Both the position numbers and the translations under genes were made by a program. Source: an uncultured Prevotella sp. (GTDB lineage: Bacteria; Bacteroidota; Bacteroidia; Bacteroidales; Bacteroidaceae). Taken from it: 22,161 nt of DNA. The stretch's first letter is position 1. Each line of letters starts with the position of its first letter. The notes beneath the pieces are model-generated. The model saw nothing but the letters and a program-made list of their open reading frames with translations, was not told the origin of the DNA and ran no database searches. Location: positions 1 through 22,161 of the forward strand of contig USSF01000039.1 of NCBI GenBank assembly GCA_900557405.1, in the 5' to 3' direction. Below, piece by piece: positions 8,001 to 14,471 of the stretch.

Positions 8001-9566
8001 GAGCGGCTGGTCAGACGGCAGGTCCACGGTGAGGCTTGTCCCCTTCACCTTGTCTGCCACAACGCTCATATCGGGGTATCTCACCACCTTATGTGATATG
8101 TTCTCCGGCTTCAGCTGTCCGGCGTTCACGCCCAGGGTGGGCGCCGTCCATGTCAGCGTTGCCTTCTGTGTCGTTTCGTCGTAGGCGAGCTTCACGTCGG
8201 TCGGCGGCTGCGGAGTGTCCGGTCCGATATATGCCTTCACCTGTGCCTCGGGACTCTTGCCCACGCTGTTCGTGGTATACACCGTAACGGTGGTCATGCC
8301 CGGGTCTACGGTGAGGTCCACGCTGACCGGCGTGGCAACCTCTCCCTTGCCCGTTGCCACCTGCGTGCCGTTCACGAGCAGGGTGTAGTCCAGTTCGCCC
8401 GTCAGCTTGTCGCCGGCGAAGGTTCTCTTTGGCAGTGTGAACACTGCCTTTCCTGTTGTAGCCTCGGCTGCGAAGATAAGGTTGAGGTCGTTGATGCGCG
8501 CCGGTGCCCCGTCTTCAGCCTCGGGCTCCGGAATATAGAGTGCGGTGAATTCCTCGTTGTCGGCGAACGAACCAACCTCTGTTCCTGTTCCTGTCTCGGT
8601 ATTCACCTCGATGAGTTCCGAATAAGAGAAGCCCGACGATGAAACCATTGCCGCCCAATACATCTTGCCGCTCTTGGGGTCGAAGGCTGCGCTCTGCAGG
8701 TTTGTCGTTGGGGTGACTCCCGTCGGTCCTACGAGTGTCTCGGTGGCTTTCGCCTTGTCTATACGGTAAAGTCCGCCGTCGTTCTTTATGGCGAAGAGCT
8801 CTCCCTGCGGACTGCACGCCATGGCGAGATAGCTGTTCTGGAGTGTTCCGATGTCCTTTCTCGTCAGACTCTCATAGTCTATGGTCGAGAGCTTGCGCGA
8901 TACGGCCTGTCCCTGGTCGTTGAAATCGTAGCAGATGGCGTAGTTCTTTCCGCTCACGGGGTCGTGTGTCACGGCAGTGGATACGAGCGACATGTCCGCG
9001 AGCGTCTCCAGGGCCTTCTGCTCCCATGTCTTGGTGTCATACGCCACATAGTATACGGTAGTGCCGAACCATGCCGACGTCTCGTAGCTCACTCCGTGGA
9101 ACGTGTTGTCGTATACTGTTCCTCCACCGTTTATATATAGATATCCGTCAACGTCCGAAAGGATTGAAGGGGTGATGGACTGAGTGGCCTTGAATGAGTA
9201 GAAGCCGTATGGCACGGTTCCGCCCTCGTCGTAGATGTCGTCCCATGAGTCGGCATACACAAGGCTTCCCCATAGGGTCAGCGGGCGTGCGCCGGCCTTC
9301 ATCATCGTGTTTTCCTGCAGAGCCGGCTTGCGCCTTAGTCTGTCGGGCATCTGATGGATGGGCGACTTCTTCATCACTTTCATCGGCTGCGGTATTCCGA
9401 GGTCATTGGCCTTCGGGTCACCGATTTTCGCCTTCAGCCTCTCGATTCCCGTCAGCTGCCTTTCCTGCAACGGCATATTGCCGCTGATGTTGGTCTGCGC
9501 AATGAGCTGCAATGGCAACATCAGGAGAATCAGGGATACTAATTTTGCATAGATGTGTTTTACCAT
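5052..9566 (-). CDS. Giant secreted adhesin-like protein with three choice-of-anchor-J modules
   Basis: A predicted surface or secreted protein of 1504 aa. Domains in order: signal peptide (1-23, hydrophobic stretch to QLIAQ); linker; propeller-like repeats (about 95-350); fibronectin III units (355-548); first choice-of-anchor-J/cleaved-adhesin module (549-700, with DDWLLTPPVKL); two more fibronectin III units (700-905); second such module (908-1062, MAM-like sandwich with WVNLPKISL); CARDB-like domain (1062-1167); a fibronectin III domain (1170-1445) interrupted by the third module (1203-1385, DDWLISPELPGT); T9SS-like tail (1448-1504, ending VVNIKK). The propeller-like part is homologous to that near the C-terminus of the neighbour at 232-4578 but sits at the opposite end. 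Own promoter and own terminator indicate a single-gene transcript. The ligand is unknown. The architecture supports adhesion or matrix binding; that role is inference. Confidence 0.87.
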   Translation of the reverse strand: MVKHIYAKLVSLILLMLPLQLIAQTNISGNMPLQERQLTGIERLKAKIGDPKANDLGIPQPMKVMKKSPIHQMPDRLRRKPALQENTMMKAGARPLTLWGSLVYADSWDDIYDEGGTVPYGFYSFKATQSITPSILSDVDGYLYINGGGTVYDNTFHGVSYETSAWFGTTVYYVAYDTKTWEQKALETLADMSLVSTAVTHDPVSGKNYAICYDFNDQGQAVSRKLSTIDYESLTRKDIGTLQNSYLAMACSPQGELFAIKNDGGLYRIDKAKATETLVGPTGVTPTTNLQSAAFDPKSGKMYWAAMVSSSGFSYSELIEVNTETGTGTEVGSFADNEEFTALYIPEPEAEDGAPARINDLNLIFAAEATTGKAVFTLPKRTFAGDKLTGELDYTLLVNGTQVATGKGEVATPVSVDLTVDPGMTTVTVYTTNSVGKSPEAQVKAYIGPDTPQPPTDVKLAYDETTQKATLTWTAPTLGVNAGQLKPENISHKVVRYPDMSVVADKVKGTSLTVDLPSDQPLAAYTYAVFAYNGDMMGKGRISNKVVVGNPMEAPYSQDFSTAQKFDICEVVNVNADPNTWKREGKYAKYVYNFYNKADDWLLTPPVKLKGGQDYTFSITAKKGIEKYREKIMLGYGESTDVTTFKSMSDSIHITSMEDSLITRTVKIEHDGVYRFGVHAVSDANMFCIYIGSIGIDQVMDETAPEAVTDLVVKAANEGELKARISFKCPTKRVNGQALTAIKKAVVKRDGTLIATIDNPAPGSAQSVVDKTCPNGTNTYVVTVFDENGYGKLAEASAFVGEDVPDKPTDFKIADKITKVTGSWKAPLAGANGEYMNPDKLTYNIYTVNDGYLNYYLKGLTSTSVTFDDVDPSAGEPSLLYYYIGAISAGGESTPVPSNLMVKGAPVAMPFMESFPNAELESVYLWTERNGENGVSLASDLSADQDNGCLYFAPKAKGDYAWVNLPKISLAGTTRPVFMFHYLCLPGYNLQIDAAVDKAPQAVDQVMQSVNFKTDNVSKGWQRMTIDLSQFKNEEYVVPKIKLTSSELEMPLVLDAIKVIDQKDYDLTAKLIAPETVTAGADNTVDVFVDNIGANNAEKFTVKLYDGKTLVDTKSNLVLNAGMSGIVRFSWKANMASETAELKGEVVFDKDGNQADNTAVKTITVEPVDGTPVNDLAAVAVEGEGVKLSWTAPEEIADGAPVTESFEKYDPFTYQALSPWTLYDGDKAQTYGFGGGATFPNNGQPFAYIVFNPTATDWDAEAQQADMLAPHTGKQYLASFSAYQKANDDWLISPELPGTAQTISFWVKTESSNYGMENYEVLYSSTDKDIKSFQRIGDVREAPQAQWTEVSVDLPEGAKYFAIRCVSNDKFMFMLDDITYIGVKNYDATPLAYNIYRDDKFVAKVDASKTSYTDIEQIPVAEHTYFVTVVYSHGESAASNKVTLMSTDINGVQIASGLENADIKVYTVDGKFVAEGKGVFSILPTGQQYVIKDKATGNVVNIKK

Positions 9567-9606
9567 AATCTTACATCATTTGATAGTTAATTGTCTTATT
9601 CGGCAG

Positions 9607-9614
9607 CAAATATA
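9607..9614 (-). promoter_or_regulatory. Likely -7 box of the giant gene at 5052-9566
   Basis: TATATTTG followed by C on the minus strand matches TAnnTTTGC. The leader to the ATG at 9566 would be about 34 bases. At the -33 position only TTTA (9640-9637, 22-base spacer) is present, so that element is weak. It is divergent to, and 126 bases from, the plus-strand -7 box at 9741-9748. Confidence 0.6.
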
Positions 9615-9715
9615 CATAAAATTAATGTACCCGACATAAAAACGCCTGATTTTTTACTTTAAATCCCTGCATTTCGTCCTTTCTTTGGGTATTTTTATAC
9701 ATTTCGCAAGTATTA

Positions 9716-9748
9716 TTTGCATGATACTAAAAAAAAGTAATATATTTG
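9716..9748 (+). promoter_or_regulatory. Promoter of the giant gene at 9807-13922
   Basis: TTTG (9716-9719), a 21-base spacer, then TATATTTG (9741-9748) followed by CA fits the Bacteroidetes consensus at both elements. Predicted transcription start is near 9755, leaving a leader of about 50 AT-rich bases. Confidence 0.75.
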
Positions 9749-9806
9749 CAGAGATTTAAATAGTTATCGACAATAATATCTAATAATAACTAAAAAATGG
9801 TTGCTT

Positions 9807-12800
9807 ATGAAAAAAGTGTATTTTTTTCTCAGCCTGTTTCTCCTGTCGCTTGTAAGCTATACGGCAGGTGCAAAAACAGTTAGCCCATACTCCTTGGATT
9901 TTGATGACCCTCTGGAGACGGCAGACCACAATTTCGCTCCCGTTGGTTGGGGTCACATCGTTGATTATTACGCAGCCTATGGTGAGGTGGAATATGTGAA
10001 GTATAAATGGGAAGCCGCTACGGGAATCGACGACAGTGGCGCTCTCTACATCGGATCGCAGGAACTGGAAATCTACGACTACGATGACGAGCCGGAATAC
10101 AAGACCTGTAAGGACATGCTCGTTACGCCGGCGATAACCGGAACGTCGAGCATCTGGGTAAAGAAGCACGTCGGTTCCAGCTACATCAAATTCTACACCA
10201 TCGTCGAGGAAAACGGCAAGCTCAAGGCGGGTACGATGATTAACGTGACCGTGCCTACGCTGAACGCAGCAACCTACGTGCAGGTGAACATCCCGCAGCA
10301 GCCCGACGGTAGCCGTATCGGTATTTTGGGAAACAATGTATATATCGACAACTTCTCCGCTGCAAGCGCCGAAATCGACCAGAAGACCGAGATAAAGGTG
10401 TCTTCCGTAACGAGCAATATGCCGGAGAACCAGGACGCCGACGAGAACGGCAAGTTCAATGTGGCATTCAAGGTGAACGTGAGAAACACCGGTAATGTGG
10501 ACATCCCGAAGGACACGGAGAACTTCTCCATCTCCCTCATCAACGCAACTCTCAATGACAGCGTGATGGCTACCGTAGCCATTCCGCAGGACCTGGCGGC
10601 TGGCGAACTGTCTGCCGATATCGATATCTCCGCCGAAATGGACGTGAACAAGTTCCCTCTTGAATATCAATATAAGATACGCGAGAATCTCGGCGGCAGT
10701 TCCGTAGACGGACTGAAGTTCAAGATCACGCCACACGTGCCGACCATCGCCTTCATGAATTCCGACCAGAAGAAGGAATACGAAAGCGGTGCGGTGCTTG
10801 ACTTCGGCATCAACAAGAAGGAGGCGACAGGCACATTCGTATTGAAGAACGACGGCGGTGCCGACCTCAACATAACAGAACTCACCGCACCGGAAGGCTA
10901 CGTATTGAACAAGGCAGCCGCCTTCACCGTGGCTCCACATGATACGGCACAGGTAATCATGACCATGACCGCCGGCACGGTGGGTAAGAAGGGCGGAGAA
11001 CTCGTGCTCAAGTCAAACGCCGGCAACCTGACCTTCGCCGTGAAGGGCGAGACAGCCGACGAATTCACATACTTCGTAGACTTTGAGGACGGCGTCCCCA
11101 ACGACTGCTACAACGACTGGAGTACCGATTCAAACCCTAAGGACATAAACATGATAGGCAACACCAAGGCAGGCTACGCCACATCATACAGTGACGAACC
11201 CAAGAGACTCGTCACTCCGCTGCTTGAGGTCAAGGCTGGCGAGACCATGCGCTTCATCGCTGCTAAAAAGGACGACAAATCCACACTCGACATCCTTTAC
11301 TCTACCGACAGAAGGAACTGGACAGCCGTGCGCAGCATCTCCACAACAGCCGAGAACGACGCCGACAAACTGTCTGACGAAGTCGTGGTAGAGGGCTATT
11401 GGAGCAACTATTACGGATACAAGGAGTTTACCCTTGACAACATCCCTGCCGGAAAGGTATACATAGCATTCGACGGCAAGAGCGTATACGTGGACAACAT
11501 CTACGGATTCCAGAAGACCGCCGTTGACCACGACGTATTCTTCACATCCACAAGCATGAATGACGTGGGCACCGTGAACACCCCAATCACCGCACATGCA
11601 AACATCATGAGCATGAGAGACGACGCCGAGGAGCCGGAGGAATACACCCTCGGACTCTATGTTGACGACATTCTCGCCGCCAGCATCGAGAGCGTGAAGC
11701 TTCCGCAGAACAAGGAAGTGGAACTCACCGCACAATTCATCCCTCACACTACGGGCAAGCACATCGTGACATTCAAGTTCGACGCCGGTGACTACGTGGT
11801 AGTGTCTGCCCCGACCGAAATCACAATCTCCGAGGAAACCTCAGTGAGCGAGAAAGCCGTGGGCAACAGAACCAGCACATCTTATACCGACGGACCGGTT
11901 TACACCTATGAGAAGGAAAGCCAGACCGAAATAATCTACAAGCCTTCAGACATAAACCTGCCGGTGGGCACCAAGATAACCAAGATGCTGTTCCGCGGCT
12001 TCGTAGGCTACGGAAGCCTCGATGCCAGCGTCAGAGTATACATGAACAGCACCGACCAGACCAAGTTTGAGGAAAACAAGGTGGATGCTGACTCAACGAG
12101 CATGACAAAGATATTCGACAATGCCGTGCACTTCGAGCAGGGCGGAAAAGCCGACGAACCGGTAGTACAGCTCGAGCTCAACTTCGCCGAGCCTATCGTC
12201 TACGACGGAAAGGGAATGCACCTGCTGTTCGTACATAAGGCAGACACATACAAGAGCGTGAACTTCGAGTTTGACGGAAGTATCACCGACCAGGCAAAGC
12301 ACAGCTATAACGAATGGGGTACGGTAAAGAACGAATTCATCAAGCTGCCGGTGGCATACTTCTGCTACGCCGTGGATCCTCACAAACTGAGCGGAAAGGT
12401 GACCGACAAGGCTACGGGCGCCGCACTGAAAGACGCCGAGGTGATACTATCGAACGACGGAGTGGAATACTACGCCACAACCGACGCCGAGGGCAAGTAT
12501 GACATGACGATATTCAAGTATGACCGCAAGTACAGCGTGAGCGCATGGAAATTGGGCTATTATCTCGAGCCAATGGATTCCGTGGCCGTAAGCGCCGACA
12601 AGGAAACTTCTCTCAACATCGCCATGACAGAGGCGAAGAACCTGATTGTGGCCAACGCCATCGCTCCGAAGGAGGGCATGGTGAACTACGAATACCAGAT
12701 GAGCGTTGACGTGTTCAACTATACCACTGCCGACAAGAAGGCAGCCGACTACACATTGAAGCTGAAGAGAAACGGCCAGGAAATAGCCACCGCCAAGACC

Positions 12801-13922
12801 GTGGACATCGCCGCAGGCGACAAGGCTACTCTGCTGCTCAGCTATACACCACACGAGGCGGGCACGGACAAGATTACTGCCGAGCTGACCGAAGGCGAGA
12901 AGGTGACAAGCGGAGACGAAGTTGAAGTGACTGTAGGTGAAGAGCTCTCGATAATCAAGAAGCAGGTGGGCGACGCCCTTAGCGATGCGAAGGACGCTCC
13001 GTTGAACCCATACTGGAAGCACAGCGAGACTCAGGCCATCTATCCTGCAAAGATGCTCAAGATGAAGAAGGGAATGAAGATCACCCGCATAGAATACCGC
13101 GGATGGACTCCTGGTGGCATCGACCTCAAGGCTAAGCTATGGATTGAGAATACAGCTGACAGCAATGAGAATGGCGTGGCATTGGGCGACACCACGAAGA
13201 TGCAGCTCATCTTTGACGATGAAATCAAGTTTGCCGACGGCATACAGGTGGGCAGTCCTACCGAGCCGGCAACTCTCTTCACCGTCGACATCCCGGAAGG
13301 ATTCGTATATACTGGCGAGAACATCAGGATAGCCGGTCGCGGAGACGTGCTGAGCAACGGTTCCACATCCATCAACTACGTGGTGGACAACAACGAGATC
13401 AGGACCACATTCTTCCGCTCGTCCGACAACCAGGTGGAGGAGAAGGACTGGTCGAGGGTATACAACACCACAGTATTGTATCTCACAGCTGAGTTCAAGT
13501 ACAACATCTCCGGAACAGTGACGAACAAGGAATACAAGACTCCTGTCGGGAACGCCACGGTATCGATGGTAAGCGACGACGTGGTTTACGCCACGACAAC
13601 CGCTGCCGACGGCAAATACAGCATCGACATCCTGCAGCCTTCAAAGGTTTACAAGATGACGGTGACGGCCGACAAGTACTACGACTACATGCAGACAGGC
13701 ATCTCGTCTGAGGAAGATATGGTAATCGACGTTCCGCTTGAGGCGGTTCCGGTCTCAGCAATCAGCGGCGTGGCATTCTCTGCCGACAGCGACGTGAGCA
13801 TCTACTCTCTCGACGGTGCGCTCATCGCCAAGGGCAAGAACGCAGTTGCCAAGGTTGCCAACGGTACCTACATCATCAAGGACAACGCAACGAACCAGAC
13901 CAAGAAGCTTATCAAGAAGTAA
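9807..13922 (+). CDS. Giant secreted protein with duplicated CARDB / beta-sandwich / CarboxypepD-reg block
   Basis: A predicted surface or secreted protein of 1371 aa. I place the start at the ATG at 9807 (MKKVYFFLSLFLLSLVSYTAG, a good signal peptide) rather than the in-frame TTG at 9801. Domains: N-terminal choice-of-anchor-like sandwich (25-185); CARDB-like (190-308); ASPM/SPD-2/Hydin-like Ig fold (310-415, with FVLKNDGGADLNIT); second choice-of-anchor-J-like module (420-568); then the block CARDB-like, beta-sandwich, carboxypeptidase-regulatory-like, present twice (about 570-942 and 944-1311); T9SS-like tail (1316-1371, ending KKLIKK). The two regulatory-like units carry LSGKVTDKATGAALKDAEV and ISGTVTNKEYKTPVGNATV. 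Flanked by its own promoter and terminator. The tail closely resembles that of the divergent neighbour at 5052-9566. Binding partner unknown; adhesin role inferred. Confidence 0.85.
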   Translation: MKKVYFFLSLFLLSLVSYTAGAKTVSPYSLDFDDPLETADHNFAPVGWGHIVDYYAAYGEVEYVKYKWEAATGIDDSGALYIGSQELEIYDYDDEPEYKTCKDMLVTPAITGTSSIWVKKHVGSSYIKFYTIVEENGKLKAGTMINVTVPTLNAATYVQVNIPQQPDGSRIGILGNNVYIDNFSAASAEIDQKTEIKVSSVTSNMPENQDADENGKFNVAFKVNVRNTGNVDIPKDTENFSISLINATLNDSVMATVAIPQDLAAGELSADIDISAEMDVNKFPLEYQYKIRENLGGSSVDGLKFKITPHVPTIAFMNSDQKKEYESGAVLDFGINKKEATGTFVLKNDGGADLNITELTAPEGYVLNKAAAFTVAPHDTAQVIMTMTAGTVGKKGGELVLKSNAGNLTFAVKGETADEFTYFVDFEDGVPNDCYNDWSTDSNPKDINMIGNTKAGYATSYSDEPKRLVTPLLEVKAGETMRFIAAKKDDKSTLDILYSTDRRNWTAVRSISTTAENDADKLSDEVVVEGYWSNYYGYKEFTLDNIPAGKVYIAFDGKSVYVDNIYGFQKTAVDHDVFFTSTSMNDVGTVNTPITAHANIMSMRDDAEEPEEYTLGLYVDDILAASIESVKLPQNKEVELTAQFIPHTTGKHIVTFKFDAGDYVVVSAPTEITISEETSVSEKAVGNRTSTSYTDGPVYTYEKESQTEIIYKPSDINLPVGTKITKMLFRGFVGYGSLDASVRVYMNSTDQTKFEENKVDADSTSMTKIFDNAVHFEQGGKADEPVVQLELNFAEPIVYDGKGMHLLFVHKADTYKSVNFEFDGSITDQAKHSYNEWGTVKNEFIKLPVAYFCYAVDPHKLSGKVTDKATGAALKDAEVILSNDGVEYYATTDAEGKYDMTIFKYDRKYSVSAWKLGYYLEPMDSVAVSADKETSLNIAMTEAKNLIVANAIAPKEGMVNYEYQMSVDVFNYTTADKKAADYTLKLKRNGQEIATAKTVDIAAGDKATLLLSYTPHEAGTDKITAELTEGEKVTSGDEVEVTVGEELSIIKKQVGDALSDAKDAPLNPYWKHSETQAIYPAKMLKMKKGMKITRIEYRGWTPGGIDLKAKLWIENTADSNENGVALGDTTKMQLIFDDEIKFADGIQVGSPTEPATLFTVDIPEGFVYTGENIRIAGRGDVLSNGSTSINYVVDNNEIRTTFFRSSDNQVEEKDWSRVYNTTVLYLTAEFKYNISGTVTNKEYKTPVGNATVSMVSDDVVYATTTAADGKYSIDILQPSKVYKMTVTADKYYDYMQTGISSEEDMVIDVPLEAVPVSAISGVAFSADSDVSIYSLDGALIAKGKNAVAKVANGTYIIKDNATNQTKKLIKK

Positions 13923-13949
13923 AAGGTAAAAAGTTAATACATCATCGTA

Positions 13950-13994
13950 TAGAGGTGGGCAGGCCGGCGGGCATTGTCTGCCTCTATTTTTTTT
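13950..13994 (+). terminator. Intrinsic terminator of the giant gene at 9807-13922
   Basis: TAGAGG (13950-13955) pairs with CCTCTA (13981-13986), with an inner CAG/CTG pairing after a four-base bulge, and the stem is followed by eight T (13987-13994). It begins 28 bases past the stop codon. Confidence 0.85.
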
Positions 13995-13997
13995 GAA

Positions 13998-14019
13998 TAC
14001 TGCCTGACGGCAGGCAGTA
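13998..14019. repeat. Perfect 9-base-pair hairpin beside the terminator
   Basis: TACTGCCTG (13998-14006) and CAGGCAGTA (14011-14019) are perfect inverted copies around the tetraloop ACGG. It starts three bases after the T-run of the terminator and has no T-run of its own on either strand. It could be an mRNA 3'-end stabiliser remnant, a protein site or part of a mobile repeat; I cannot tell. Confidence 0.6.
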
Positions 14020-14168
14020 ATAAGCCGACACAATGAACATTCTGATGACCGATAGGGACTAAATGCATAGAGAGAAACAGGCTTGTTCAAGTTCCGTCTG
14101 CCTTCGACATGCTGTCAATAAGCCGGTAGGCAAGTGGAGAAGCTATTAAGTAAATAAAAAGAAAAAAC

Positions 14169-14266
14169 GGTACCAGAGAAGTGTAGCATTCTGGTACCAA
14201 AGGTGCAGCATAGCTGTACCAACAGTGCAACATAGCTACACTGACAGTATACCATAGCTATACTGC
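14169..14266. repeat. Array of 22-base dyad-symmetric repeats
   Basis: Four consecutive 22-base units lie at 14179-14200, 14201-14222, 14223-14244 and 14245-14266. Most share the core CATAGCT and each has arms that tend to be inverted copies: GGTGCAGC/GCTGTACC in unit 2, CAGTG/CACTG in unit 3, CAGTATA/TATACTG in unit 4. Unit 1 instead pairs its right arm TCTGGTACC (14190-14198) with GGTACCAGA at 14169-14177. The arms differ between units while staying partly complementary. An 11-base sub-period is visible. The period of 22 is not a multiple of three, which argues against coding. It lies about 150-250 bases upstream of the protease promoter. Function unknown. Confidence 0.75.
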
Positions 14267-14418
14267 CGGTAAACAGCTGCTTTATTCGCGCCCTGCCTAT
14301 TGAAGATGGGGCAACTCGTACCTTGTCTACTCGTCTACTATTATAGACTTGCATCCTTTTATAATTGCATTACAGGGAAGAAAATCGAGAAAAATGTTCG
14401 TGATAATGTAGTTTTTGT

Positions 14419-14426
14419 TACATTTG
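14419..14426 (+). promoter_or_regulatory. Likely -7 box of the C10 protease gene
   Basis: TACATTTG matches TAnnTTTG and lies 45 bases upstream of the ATG at 14472. The best -33 candidate is TTCG (14397-14400) at an 18-base spacing, which is poor, so the call rests mainly on the -7 octamer. Confidence 0.55.
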
Positions 14427-14471
14427 TGGCGTATATAGAGTAAGACGTATAACATTATAATACCAATTATT

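Larger units (their letters stand above)
13923..14471. other. Intergenic region before the C10 protease gene
   Basis: These 549 bases contain no convincing gene; the short minus-strand reading frames here are not family-like. They hold a terminator (13950-13994), a tight perfect hairpin (13998-14019), an array of 22-base dyad-symmetric units (14169-14266) and the protease promoter (14419-14426). Nothing stands out in 14020-14160 or in 14290-14410. Confidence 0.7.

Noticed and set aside
9797..9806. ATG at 9797 as start of a gene on the plus strand
   Set aside because: It is out of frame with the giant gene and its frame closes quickly. The ATG at 9807 begins a proper signal peptide.
9780..10940. 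Long minus-strand frame (386 codons) opposite the giant gene at 9807-13922
   Set aside because: It has no family-like motifs, its translation is rich in His/Val/Arg as expected for an antisense shadow, and the plus-strand frame has a signal peptide, known domains and a promoter.
14169..14266. CRISPR array
   Set aside because: The 22-base units are contiguous with no unique spacers between them, and no cas genes are nearby.
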